Of a DNA stretch of 64,000 nt, positions 18,886 to 27,578 are shown one piece after another (the first letter of the stretch is position 1; the number at the start of each line of letters is the position of its first letter). A program made the position numbers and the translations under genes. The stretch comes from Neolewinella antarctica. Lineage in GTDB: Bacteria > Bacteroidota > Bacteroidia > Chitinophagales > Saprospiraceae. The stretch covers positions 637,915 to 701,914 of the forward strand of contig NZ_JAATJH010000002.1 of assembly GCF_011927835.1 (NCBI RefSeq), in the 5' to 3' direction. Below the pieces are notes generated by a model. That model had not been told where the DNA came from. It saw only the letters and a program-made list of their open reading frames with translations, and made no database searches.

Positions 18886-19425
18886 GTGCTACTAAACCGT
18901 TACCGTCCACGTCACATCATTCGCTACTTCACCAACACAGTAGTCGGTCACTTGCCATGGCGAATTTTGAGAACATTATGGTACGAAAATTTCATTAAAA
19001 TGGGTAAAGACTGCGCCATCATGCGTGGTTTTCGTATTCGCGACCCGCGAAATATTTCCATGGGTGATTTCGTCAATATCAACCAAAACTGCATGCTCGA
19101 CAGTCGAGGGGGGGCGGTAAAGATTGGTAATTACGTCGACATTGCGCCAGAGGTAAATGTTTGGACGCTTCAACACGATCCACAGGATCCAAATTTTGGT
19201 ACGAAGGGTGGAGGAGTTATACTTGAAGATTTTGTCTGGATTGGTAATCGGGCCATAATTTTACCTGGTGTAACTATTGGTAAGGGAGCAGTAGTGGCTA
19301 CGGGGGCAGTAGTTACTAAAGACGTCGCTCCTTGGACGATTGTCGGAGGGGTGCCAGCCAAAAAGATCGGAGAAAGAAATGCTAATCAGAACCCCCGGAA
19401 AGCTTACGGTGCATACTTATTATAA
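18886..19425 (+). CDS. hexapeptide-repeat O-acetyltransferase (WcaF/NodL-like)
   Basis: A 179-aa left-handed beta-helix acetyltransferase. Repeats begin near residue 45 ([27 protein letters not shown]). The likely catalytic His lies in [14 protein letters not shown], and the C-terminal [37 protein letters not shown] is the classic acetyl-CoA-binding end. It starts at GTG 18886. The stop TAATG overlaps the start of the next glycosyltransferase by one base, so the two are coupled. Confidence 0.9.
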   Translation: MLLNRYRPRHIIRYFTNTVVGHLPWRILRTLWYENFIKMGKDCAIMRGFRIRDPRNISMGDFVNINQNCMLDSRGGAVKIGNYVDIAPEVNVWTLQHDPQDPNFGTKGGGVILEDFVWIGNRAIILPGVTIGKGAVVATGAVVTKDVAPWTIVGGVPAKKIGERNANQNPRKAYGAYLL

Positions 19426-20465
19426 TGGGATCTACACATATTAGCTGTTTACCAGTCTCGGGCAAAGGAAATCCGTACCAGTTGCTGATGATGCAGGGAT
19501 TGAGGGACACCCCCTCGTTCGTGGTCAAGCACGGCGTGGCGTCAAAAGTGTTCCCGTTTATTCGAACCGCCCTACGCGATCGCCCGGATTTCATTCACGT
19601 AGATTGGTTACACCAGTATTATTTACGTCGTCAAACATGGATGACTTGGTTGACTTTTCTACCGTTCGTTCTAGATATATTCTTCGCCAAGTATGTGCTT
19701 GGAGTGAACTTCGTCTGGACGCTGCACAACATTCATCCACACAACGCACCGACTACCGGTATTTATGAATGGCCCAGACTGATTTTCGCGCAGCAAGCAA
19801 AATGGATCCGAGTGTTCAGCGCCGAAACAGTAACTAAAGCCTCCGTAGCGCTAAAGGTCTCACCACTAAAATTCAAGGTTATCCCCGAAGGAAGTTATTT
19901 GGGTTATTATAGTGATTCAGTGAGCGCAAGCACATCCAGGGAGCGAATGAAGATAGCGAAAGATGAATTCGTTTTGCTCTTCCTTGGAAGCATTAGACCC
20001 TACAAAGGAATAGAAGAACTCATAAGAGAATACGGGCGAGCAAAAACGGAAAATTGGCGTTTACTGATAACGGGTATTAGTCGGGACCAAGCTTATACGG
20101 ACACGCTCTCGGGTTTATGTGCCGATGATCCTTCAATCACCTTCGCACCCGGAATGGTGGCTGATGAAGACATCCAATATTACATGCACGCTTCCAACGT
20201 TGTGGTTCTCCCATTTCGGAAGGTAGAAAATTCCGGCTCTACGATACTCGCCATGGGCTTTGCCAAGCCCGTCATTGCACCGGCGATCGGTGTGCTGCCC
20301 TACCGCCTCCGGGCACAGCCGGAGCTACTGTTCGACACGGACGTACGGGAGGTATTGAACCGGCTGCCTTCCTACTCAAAAGTGGCGTTAGCAGATATGG
20401 GAAAGCGCAACAAGCAAAATCTAGCCGATCATACCTGGAAAGATTTTGGTGTAGCCTTTCAATGA
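19425..20465 (+). CDS. GT-B glycosyltransferase, family 4-like
   Basis: A retaining-type glycosyltransferase of 346 aa. The N-terminal half contains TLHNIHPHNAP, a common acceptor-domain motif. The C-terminal half shows LLFLGSIRPYKGIEELI, the start of the GT4 donor domain, and VVVLPFRKVENSGSTILAMGFAKPVIAP, where Glu of the ENSGS loop would bind the nucleotide sugar. ATG 19425 overlaps the upstream stop. It would add one sugar to the lipid-linked repeat unit; donor and linkage are unknown. Confidence 0.88.
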   Translation: MGSTHISCLPVSGKGNPYQLLMMQGLRDTPSFVVKHGVASKVFPFIRTALRDRPDFIHVDWLHQYYLRRQTWMTWLTFLPFVLDIFFAKYVLGVNFVWTLHNIHPHNAPTTGIYEWPRLIFAQQAKWIRVFSAETVTKASVALKVSPLKFKVIPEGSYLGYYSDSVSASTSRERMKIAKDEFVLLFLGSIRPYKGIEELIREYGRAKTENWRLLITGISRDQAYTDTLSGLCADDPSITFAPGMVADEDIQYYMHASNVVVLPFRKVENSGSTILAMGFAKPVIAPAIGVLPYRLRAQPELLFDTDVREVLNRLPSYSKVALADMGKRNKQNLADHTWKDFGVAFQ

Positions 20466-20556
20466 TTCCAAAGTAATTTTTAGTGATGTTGCTACTTTCG
20501 TCGGTGACCCTGGAAAGAAGCCTACCTTGTGGCCATTGGCCAAACCTGAAGACTAA

Positions 20557-21690
20557 GTGAATAATCTCGACTTTATTTTTTGTACGAACTTTTACGATGA
20601 TGTATCGAACGGTCCGGCAAAATTTGCGCGTCTAGTAGCGAAGCACGGGCGGGGGCGGGTGCTGGTCATTACCGAGAACAAGCAAGAAAGCGAAATTGAT
20701 GTGCAAGCCATGCCACGTCCTCCGGTTTGGGCTAAAACAACTTTTCTAGCACAACTCAGTAGAAGTGCGACTTTCGCTCAAGTTATCGCCGGTCTTTCTT
20801 TGCCTAAGGATACTCCGCTGGTATTTAATAACGTGATCAACACGCTCGGGAGCTCCCGGCGTTTCCCTAATCCCGTTATCGGGTTCATCAACGATTATAA
20901 AAACATGCCCGCCGGTCGGGCTGGTTTTCGCGGGGTAAGGCTGATCCAACGGATTCTGCTGAGTAGATTAGAACGTACGGCAGCGCTTCGGGTAGATGCG
21001 CTCGTGGTGAACTCCCACTTCCTCGCCGAAATGGTTACGAAGGAATACGGGTTACTTCCAGCAAGGGTACACGTGCTCTACAAGGGGAGTAATGTTCTCT
21101 CCGTCACTTTTACCCCCCGCACTGCACCCGCGCTTGGCGCCCTCCGGCTCCTCTTTGTCAAAACAGATTTTAAAATTGGTGGATTACCGGAATTGATGGC
21201 CGCCGTTAAACTATTGGACCGGCCGATCGAACTACACGTGATCGGCCCCACCGAAAACGCAGTAGCGGCCGAGGTCGACGTATCAGCGATTAGGGACACG
21301 GGAGCCACGGTGATATTCCACGGGAAGCAGTCACCGGATTTTGTGGCGGACCAGTTGCGCGGAGCAGACGTCTATTGTTTGCCAAGCCACTCGGAGGCAT
21401 TGGGCGTATCCAATATCGAGGCAATGTCTCATGGCGTACCCGTGGTTACTTCCGGTATGGGGGGCATTCCGGAAGTAACGAACCAAGGAGCAAACTGTTG
21501 GCAGATTGACCAAAATGATCCAAAATCAATTGCCGAAGGTATACGCGCTACTTGGCAGCAGTGGGAAGAAACATTAGATAAGGTCAACCGGGCCCGAGAA
21601 TGGGTTGAAACCCATTTTTCCGAAGCTGCGGCATATCAGCGCCTTGAAGAAATAGTTGACACGACAAAAAAGTCCATTTCTGGTGAGTAA
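20557..21690 (+). CDS. GT4 glycosyltransferase, first of two paralogues
   Basis: A 377-aa GT4 enzyme starting at GTG 20557. The opening IFCTNFYDDVSNGPAKFARLV and the donor-domain motif LPSHSEALGVSNIEAMSHGVPVVTSGMGGIPEV (E-x7-E type) are almost the same as in the 377-aa gene at 24520. The two are clear paralogues along their whole length. This copy is more GC-rich than the other. Its stop overlaps a GTGAGTAA at which a decayed wzy fragment begins, the same junction as between the second copy and intact wzy. Confidence 0.9.
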   Translation: MNNLDFIFCTNFYDDVSNGPAKFARLVAKHGRGRVLVITENKQESEIDVQAMPRPPVWAKTTFLAQLSRSATFAQVIAGLSLPKDTPLVFNNVINTLGSSRRFPNPVIGFINDYKNMPAGRAGFRGVRLIQRILLSRLERTAALRVDALVVNSHFLAEMVTKEYGLLPARVHVLYKGSNVLSVTFTPRTAPALGALRLLFVKTDFKIGGLPELMAAVKLLDRPIELHVIGPTENAVAAEVDVSAIRDTGATVIFHGKQSPDFVADQLRGADVYCLPSHSEALGVSNIEAMSHGVPVVTSGMGGIPEVTNQGANCWQIDQNDPKSIAEGIRATWQQWEETLDKVNRAREWVETHFSEAAAYQRLEEIVDTTKKSISGE

Positions 21691-21878
21691 GCTTCTTGTA
21701 TTGCACATCTGAGCCTTGTCCTTGATAACAATAGCGATACGCTACGTGGTTATTACTTTAATCGTAACCCTGATCACCGCAGTTATAAGGGATTCGGATC
21801 GAACTCTTGAACAGTACAGCATTAGCGGCGGAATTTACTAAATCAGTGGCCTTTTAGCGGCTACTTTGGAAGGAAAAG
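21683..21878 (+). pseudogene. decayed 5' fragment of a wzy polymerase gene
   Basis: From GTG 21683 the frame reads VSKLLVLHI-stop-ALS, then AIRYVVITLIVTLI, then GGIY-stop-ISGLLAATLEG. The intact Wzy at 25646 reads MSKLLILYIWALTF, AIRYAVIAVIVTLI and GGLYLISGLLATILEG at the same places. Two in-frame stops (TGA 21710, TAA 21839) and a small deletion after codon 17 or so inactivate it. Similarity ends near 21874, and no continuation is seen. It overlaps the stop of the upstream glycosyltransferase in GTGAGTAA exactly as the intact gene does in TTGAGTAA. It is therefore the remnant of a duplicated or replaced glycosyltransferase-wzy block. Confidence 0.85.
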
Positions 21879-21979
21879 TAACGGGTTTGCAAATAAAGAG
21901 CTTAAATAGAATATCAAGCTACAAATTTTTGTGGCTTATCAAATTAGATCACTAATATAGAGTCAATTTAATTATTCGA

Positions 21980-22954
21980 ATGAGTACAAGAAATAAATCA
22001 ATAACCTTCGTACAAATAATATGCTCTCTATTAATCGTTAACTACCATACGGGAATATTAGATATTCCGTATTTGAATATATTAGCTAAAGGTGGGTTCA
22101 TACTCAACTCGATTTTTGTATTTTTAAGTGGCTATTTATTGTCCTTATCGTTCTCTAAAACCAAGAACGCCGACTTTTTTGTATTCATTGTCAAAAGAAT
22201 TAAGAGAATATATCCTCCATTCCTTTTAGTTTTAATTTTAACACTTTTCTACAGTTTACTTACTTCAAAAGAAGTAATACTGTCTAGTTATTTAAAGTGG
22301 ATGTCGGGATTTGGTTATTTTTTTGGTGAGAGTGAAATATTCAGTAGTAGTCATTTTTGGTTTGTTTCGGTGATCTTAGTCTGTTATGTGCTATTTATAC
22401 CGTCGTATAGAATACTGAAAAGAATACCTTATGCATACATTGGGTTTATCAGTATAGGTATGGTGCTATCTCAATATTTATTGGATGACAATACCTTAAA
22501 TATTTATAGTAACGTTAGTTCTAACAAGGTGGTGCGATTTGGTTACCATTACTGGGTATTTATTATTGCGATATATATGCAGCAGATAGATGTGAAAATT
22601 AAGCATAGAAGCTATATTTACTTTGTAGGTTTTATTCTTTCTTTCTTTTTATATCAATTTTTTACGAAAAGTATTGATTATTCTATAATTGCCGTCATTT
22701 CAGCCATACCAGTCGTTATTTTTTCGATACCTCTAATCTACCAAGCAAGTAGCATTGCTGAGCAGAAATTTAACCTGATTTTTAAACTTGAATCTATACC
22801 GTATGAACTATACTTAATCCATTACCTTGTCATAAATTCTCTAAAAGAACATTTGTACGGAACCTCAGTATCTTATTTTCTTGCTTTTGTCATATCCATA
22901 TTATTAGCATTAGGTATAAACCTCGCTTCAAATAAAATGATGAGTCTACGGTGA
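21980..22954 (+). CDS. acyltransferase family 3 membrane protein (OafA-like)
   Basis: A 324-aa integral membrane O-acyltransferase with about ten hydrophobic helices. It has the family's opening YHTG in place of RHxxG, followed by SIFVFLSGYLLS, and ends with YELYLIHYLVI, a well-known late motif. Such proteins O-acetylate surface sugars at the inner membrane. It is one of the most AT-rich genes in the window and lies between the decayed wzy and the IS element, so recent acquisition is likely. Confidence 0.88.
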   Translation: MSTRNKSITFVQIICSLLIVNYHTGILDIPYLNILAKGGFILNSIFVFLSGYLLSLSFSKTKNADFFVFIVKRIKRIYPPFLLVLILTLFYSLLTSKEVILSSYLKWMSGFGYFFGESEIFSSSHFWFVSVILVCYVLFIPSYRILKRIPYAYIGFISIGMVLSQYLLDDNTLNIYSNVSSNKVVRFGYHYWVFIIAIYMQQIDVKIKHRSYIYFVGFILSFFLYQFFTKSIDYSIIAVISAIPVVIFSIPLIYQASSIAEQKFNLIFKLESIPYELYLIHYLVINSLKEHLYGTSVSYFLAFVISILLALGINLASNKMMSLR

Positions 22955-23003
22955 GTTAGTCAGTCAGGAGTAGCAGATATTTTGGCGATATATCAATATG
23001 TTG

Positions 23004-24190
23004 GTCTGACCTAATTAAAATGTGCAGCTAATCAAAGTCATAATCTTAAAGGTGGCTAAATAGATAAGAATGCCCGAACTGCACCGACGGAAAGATAATC
23101 AAGTTCGGTAACACCCACTATCAGAGTTGATGCATCTTAGTTAACATTGGTATCCTGTTTTGAAAAAATGTTAACTAACCAAACGAGACCCAACAGCTCA
23201 AGAGTATGGAAAGGTACGGTAGGCCTTGATTCTGCTTGCTTTAATCGGTTAGTAGGGAAGTGCGAAGCGGCATACGTTATTTTGAGAAAGCGACCATTCT
23301 CCGAAGTTTTGAAGGTCAACCATAAAGGATCAGTAGCCCGTTTGCAAAGTGTTTCAGATCTTGTTTTCTTTACTTTAAGCGTACTAAAATCAGGCATCAT
23401 TTTCGATTACGCTGCATTTATCTACCAGTTTCCACAGTCCAGCGCTCATCGACAATTTGCTAATGAAATTGAACTTATTCACTACGTACTGGATGTAGAA
23501 GGATATTTACCCATTCGAGGATTTGATACGGTTGAGGACTTTCAAGTTCAATTCAAAAATCAGCAAACAATCATTATTGACGCTAGGGAACAAAGGATTC
23601 AACGTCCACAAGACTACGACGAACAGCGAGCAAGTTATAGTGGCAAGAAGAAAGGAAATACGGCTAAGGCAATGGTTATCAGTTCTTTGGATAGATACAT
23701 CCGGTATGTCAGTCTGGCCTATGTCGGTTCATCTCATGACTACTCGTTACTAAAAACTGAACTGGAACCAGGCAAAGGTTGGTTTGAAGGCTTGACGGTG
23801 AGACTAGATTTAGGCTACCAGGGGTTCGCAACAGATTACCGAGAAGCAACAACTTTTATTCCGTTCAAAAAACCTAAAGGAGATGATCTGACTGATGAGC
23901 AAAAGGAGTCAAATAAAGCTTTAGCTAGAGAAAGAATCTACGTAGAACACAGCATTGGTGGAATAAAATGGTTTGATATATTGAGTACCGTTTCACGAAT
24001 TCATGATATTGATCTCTACGATAAAGTCCTTGCTTCTTGCGCTGGACTATGGAACTTCTTCATAACTCGCTGATTCTCACCGATGCATCATGTCTGTCGA
24101 AAACAGCTACATAAGTACAACGAGTGTGATCGTCAGTTTATAGCTGGTAGTGGCCACCAATTGATGGCAAGACCCGGGAATAGGTCAGAC
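23004..24190 (+). mobile_element. IS5-family-like insertion sequence (ends tentative)
   Basis: An IS centred on the transposase gene 23168-24073. A perfect 10-bp inverted repeat, GTCTGACCTA at 23004-23013 and TAGGTCAGAC at 24181-24190, could be its ends and gives about 1.19 kb. An alternative is the palindrome GATGCATC at 23129-23136 and 24082-24089, lying tight around the gene. I see no target-site duplication that decides between them. It sits between the acyltransferase and the second glycosyltransferase copy. Confidence 0.6.
23168..24073 (+). CDS. IS5-like transposase (DDE_Tnp_4)
   Basis: An apparently intact DDE transposase of about 301 aa from ATG 23168 (TTG 23147 is also in frame). 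An N-terminal helix-turn-helix region covers SVSDLVFFTLSVLKSG to EIELIHYVLD. The catalytic residues can be placed: first Asp in IIIDAREQRIQRP, second Asp in RLDLGYQGF, Glu in IYVEHSIGGIKWF. The SGKKKGNT stretch after the first Asp is typical of this family. No frameshift or internal stop is present, so it may still be active. Confidence 0.9.
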   Translation: MLTNQTRPNSSRVWKGTVGLDSACFNRLVGKCEAAYVILRKRPFSEVLKVNHKGSVARLQSVSDLVFFTLSVLKSGIIFDYAAFIYQFPQSSAHRQFANEIELIHYVLDVEGYLPIRGFDTVEDFQVQFKNQQTIIIDAREQRIQRPQDYDEQRASYSGKKKGNTAKAMVISSLDRYIRYVSLAYVGSSHDYSLLKTELEPGKGWFEGLTVRLDLGYQGFATDYREATTFIPFKKPKGDDLTDEQKESNKALARERIYVEHSIGGIKWFDILSTVSRIHDIDLYDKVLASCAGLWNFFITR

Positions 24191-24519
24191 GCCTACTTCA
24201 TGAAGGAATCATTTTTACGGGGTATCTATTGAGCAATGAGAGTGAGTTTAACGGGGTTGGCGAATTATGCGAAGGATACATAGAAGCTTCTCTAATAAGG
24301 GGAACAACCGTATTTTAATGGTTAAGTATGTTTTATGGCAGTGAAAATTGCCCAGCTACCAGTACATTTGATACAATGCCAATGTTTACAGTGTAATAGC
24401 GGCTGCTTGTGACTTGAGAAGTCAAGGCTTCCACTACTTAAAATGCATGGTGCCGAAATAACGTAATTATATTTTTTGAAAAGTACCTTTTTCCAAGCAA
24501 ATCAAAATCCAAAAATCAA
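24074..24519 (+). other. Intergenic gap after the transposase, no gene seen
   Basis: About 445 bp. It includes the right candidate inverted repeat of the IS at 24181-24190. A 43-codon open stretch near 24184-24317 has no start or recognisable family. The rest appears to be non-coding or decayed DNA before the GTG of the second glycosyltransferase. Confidence 0.45.
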
Positions 24520-25653
24520 GTGAGCGACTTAAAATTCATCTTTTGCACGAATTTTTATGATAACGTGTCAAATGGTCCCGCAAAATTTGCACGAATTATT
24601 ACTAAATTTGGAGGTGAAAATGTACTAATTATAACAGAGGATGCCATCTTCAATTCAAATAGTATTAGATCAGTTCCCCGACCAGCTACTTGGGCAAAAA
24701 CGAGCTTACTTACTCAAGGATATAGAAACTTGGCTTTTGCCCAGGGACTGTCCCATCTACCGTTAGTAGGTAAAGAACCGATTGTGTTTAACAATATCAT
24801 CAACACATTTATGGTTAGAAGTCGTTTTACCAATCCTATCATTGGGTTCATTAATGATGATAATAATCTACCTAGTCGACTCAGTGGTCAGTATAGTCTA
24901 GCGAGTATGCAACGCAGAATTCTGGGTAAAATGGAAAGAGCCGCGGCGAAACGGGTAGATGGAGTAGTCGTAAACTCGCGCTATCTCGCAGAAAAAGTTA
25001 CTAGAGAATATGAACTTTCTCCCGATAAAGTCCATCTTCTTTATAAAGGTACTAATCTAAAGGATATAAATTTTCGTCCACGAACACCAAGCTCCTCTGG
25101 ACCGATAAACATACTTTTTGTCAAATCAGATTTTCGACGGGGTGGTCTGCTTGAACTTATGGAAGCTATTCGCTTTATAGACCGAGTGGTTCATCTCCAT
25201 GTTATCGGACCAACTCAAAAAGCTATTGAGGTTGCTACGGGTAGACTTGTAAAGTCAATCGAGAATCTTAACGTCCATTGTCATGGCAAGCAGCCACCGG
25301 AGTTTGTAAACGCCCGACTTATGAAGACAGACATTGCCTGCCTCCCCAGTCACTTCGAAGCGTTAGGCGTTTTCAATATGGAAGCTATGGCACACGGCGT
25401 ACCGGTAGTAACGTCCGGCGTAGGCGGGATCCCGGAAGTGACTGACGGTGGAAAGAACTGTTGGGAAGTAGACCCCTCTGATCCTTATTCTATTGCTGAA
25501 GGTATTACCGCTACTTGGACGCGGCGGGACGAAACAATGATTAAAGTTTCTAACGCTCGTGACTATATAACCGCTCATTTTTCCGAGGACCACGCTTTTC
25601 GTCGTTTGGAAGAAATCATTCAACTAGTCAAAAGTAACGTCAGGTTTGAGTAA
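24520..25653 (+). CDS. GT4 glycosyltransferase, second of two paralogues
   Basis: A 377-aa GT4 enzyme, the same length as and very similar to the protein at 20557. Shared stretches include FIFCTNFYD-VSNGPAKFAR, VFNN-INT, IGFIND and LPSHFEALGVFNMEAMAHGVPVVTSGVGGIPEV. It starts at GTG 24520. Its DNA is clearly more AT-rich than the first copy, so the two are not a recent identical duplication. Its stop overlaps the TTG start of wzy by 8 bases (TTGAGTAA), indicating coupling. It probably acts on the current repeat unit. Confidence 0.9.
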   Translation: MSDLKFIFCTNFYDNVSNGPAKFARIITKFGGENVLIITEDAIFNSNSIRSVPRPATWAKTSLLTQGYRNLAFAQGLSHLPLVGKEPIVFNNIINTFMVRSRFTNPIIGFINDDNNLPSRLSGQYSLASMQRRILGKMERAAAKRVDGVVVNSRYLAEKVTREYELSPDKVHLLYKGTNLKDINFRPRTPSSSGPINILFVKSDFRRGGLLELMEAIRFIDRVVHLHVIGPTQKAIEVATGRLVKSIENLNVHCHGKQPPEFVNARLMKTDIACLPSHFEALGVFNMEAMAHGVPVVTSGVGGIPEVTDGGKNCWEVDPSDPYSIAEGITATWTRRDETMIKVSNARDYITAHFSEDHAFRRLEEIIQLVKSNVRFE

Positions 25654-26752
25654 ACTACTGATCTTATATATATGGGCATTAACTTTTGCACACATCGGCT
25701 CGTTAGGTGCGATAAGATATGCTGTTATTGCGGTAATTGTTACTCTAATAATTGTTCAGGGGCGCAAAGGTTTCATTTCAAACTCTTGGGCATACAATAT
25801 TGGCGGCGGGCTTTATCTGATTAGTGGTCTACTGGCGACAATTCTAGAAGGACCAGCTTCATCGTGGTCCTACGTATTTTTTACAGTCCTTAATTTTTTG
25901 ATCCTTCCTGCTTATGCATTTAACAAAATTCCGTCTTCCTACTTGATGATGCTAGTAGGATACATCTTATTGACTCTCTTAACCATGAACGTAAATGGTG
26001 TAAAAGGAGCAGCTAGTATGTATGGTAATCCTAATAATCTGGCCACTATCATTCTCTGTACTAGCTACTTAGCACTGCTGGCGTTTAAAGGCCGAACTGC
26101 TTTGCAGGTATTGATGATCCCCGTTTTTACGGGCTTGATGTTTTTAACTTCGAGCAGAACTCAGTTGGCAGCTATATTACTTTTCTTTGGTTTATATTTC
26201 GGGCAGCGCCTGCTACGAACACATTTGAAAAAAGTGTTGTTTGTCGCGCTCATCGCGTCCTTCGTTCTCTATGCGACATTGGTTACGGGAGATCCATTCA
26301 ATATTATCGGTGTAGTTCAGGAAAACACAATCGGGCACAAAGGGTATCGTGGACTTAGCGAAAGGGACGTACTCCTTTTTGCTTCTATCGATATTTGTCG
26401 TAGATTTCCGTTTGGTGTGGGCTGGGGGGTGAGCGGACTTTACATTTATGATTATATTGGAGATACTCTAAGCCCACATAACACTTTCGCCAAAGTGGCC
26501 GTAGAAGGTGGTGTTGCAGCACTAGTCGGTTATTTGATGCTATTATTAGGAATGATGTACCGAAACACTACAATACTTTCCGGTAGTTTTGTATTAGCTT
26601 TAACACTACGGTCTCTGTTTGAAGCCTCGACACCTTTCTCGTTGAGCTTTGTCTCGATGATGTTGATCCTGCCATTCTTTCTCAATGAAAATTCCGTTAC
26701 TATTACCTCATTTCAAATGAAATCAAAATCAATACTTAAGAATGGAGTTTAA
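25646..26752 (+). CDS. wzy: O-antigen polymerase
   Basis: A 368-aa integral membrane protein with about ten helices. Its late periplasmic loop carries the Wzy_C/O-antigen ligase superfamily motif SPHNTFAKVAVEGGVAALVGY preceded by GVGWGVSG. It would polymerise repeat units on undecaprenyl pyrophosphate after Wzx flips them. The start is TTG 25646, overlapping the glycosyltransferase stop. A decayed 5' copy of a related wzy lies at 21683. The 3' end overlaps the sulfotransferase gene by 11 bp. Confidence 0.88.
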   Translation: MSKLLILYIWALTFAHIGSLGAIRYAVIAVIVTLIIVQGRKGFISNSWAYNIGGGLYLISGLLATILEGPASSWSYVFFTVLNFLILPAYAFNKIPSSYLMMLVGYILLTLLTMNVNGVKGAASMYGNPNNLATIILCTSYLALLAFKGRTALQVLMIPVFTGLMFLTSSRTQLAAILLFFGLYFGQRLLRTHLKKVLFVALIASFVLYATLVTGDPFNIIGVVQENTIGHKGYRGLSERDVLLFASIDICRRFPFGVGWGVSGLYIYDYIGDTLSPHNTFAKVAVEGGVAALVGYLMLLLGMMYRNTTILSGSFVLALTLRSLFEASTPFSLSFVSMMLILPFFLNENSVTITSFQMKSKSILKNGV

Positions 26753-27578
26753 ATCGTATTCGCACATCTTAAGAAACAAAGTTCTGTTTGACTGGGCACC
26801 GTTTTTGCGACCAATTGCTTATTCAGCTTACGCTATCAACAGTAGCCCCGTCATCGTCCTGGGAAACCAGAAAGCGGGAACTTCAGCCATTGCTGCGTTA
26901 TTAGCTAAAGCTACCGGTGGTAGCTACGATATTGACCTAGCTGGGTTTCGAAATCCAGAATATGCGGCGCTACACGCAGGTGCAATAGATATTAAGAAAG
27001 TAGTGCAGGAGCGAGCGCTGATCGAATTCAGTAAAGACATCGTCAAAGAACCTGGTCTGACCTTCCTTTATCCACAACTCAAGGAAGCGTTTCCCCAGGC
27101 ACGTTTCGTATTTATCGTTCGGGACCCGAGGGCTAACATCCGCAGCACGCTTAATCGGTTGAACATACCAGGGTCAAAAACGGCTATCGACCCTATTGAA
27201 TATCCGCAGATCAGTCCGATCTGGAAGTCCATTCTGATGAATGAGTGGGGTCGAGGAACGCCCGGCGGGTCACACATCGTCCGCTCGGCGGAACGCTGGC
27301 AGCAAGCCGTGGATCTATGTGCCGACGATGACAGCCGTATGCATCTCATTCGCTACGAAGACTTCAATCGCGGTAAAGTCGATGCAATAGAGGAGTTGGC
27401 CGAAAGACTAGGACGACCGGTAATGAGTGACATTACTCCCTTTGTAGATGTACAATTCCAACCGAAAGGAAAAAAGGTGAATTCTTACACGAATTTCTTC
27501 GGGGAGGAAAATCTCCGGTGGATCGAAAATATTTGTAACCGCGGCATGAAAAAATTTAATTATACCCCTGAGTTGTGA
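26742..27578 (+). CDS. PAPS-dependent sulfotransferase
   Basis: A cytosolic-type sulfotransferase of 278 aa. The 5'-phosphosulfate-binding loop is GNQKAGTSA (residues 41-49), and the 3'-phosphate-binding motif runs from Arg127 to Ser135 in FIVRDPRANIRS. It would transfer sulfate from PAPS to a hydroxyl of a sugar or lipid-linked intermediate. It starts at ATG 26742 within the end of wzy and ends in GTGA, overlapping the next glycosyltransferase. No genes for PAPS synthesis are in the window. Confidence 0.87.
   Translation: MEFKSYSHILRNKVLFDWAPFLRPIAYSAYAINSSPVIVLGNQKAGTSAIAALLAKATGGSYDIDLAGFRNPEYAALHAGAIDIKKVVQERALIEFSKDIVKEPGLTFLYPQLKEAFPQARFVFIVRDPRANIRSTLNRLNIPGSKTAIDPIEYPQISPIWKSILMNEWGRGTPGGSHIVRSAERWQQAVDLCADDDSRMHLIRYEDFNRGKVDAIEELAERLGRPVMSDITPFVDVQFQPKGKKVNSYTNFFGEENLRWIENICNRGMKKFNYTPEL

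Noticed and set aside
23129-24089. GATGCATC pair as certain IS ends
   Set aside because: The 8-mer is self-complementary, so it cannot show orientation, and the similarity does not extend; kept only as an alternative to GTCTGACCTA.
24074-24519. Possible group II intron or gene remnant after the transposase
   Set aside because: I could not identify a domain V, reverse transcriptase motif or continuous frame; only a 43-codon open stretch without a start remains.
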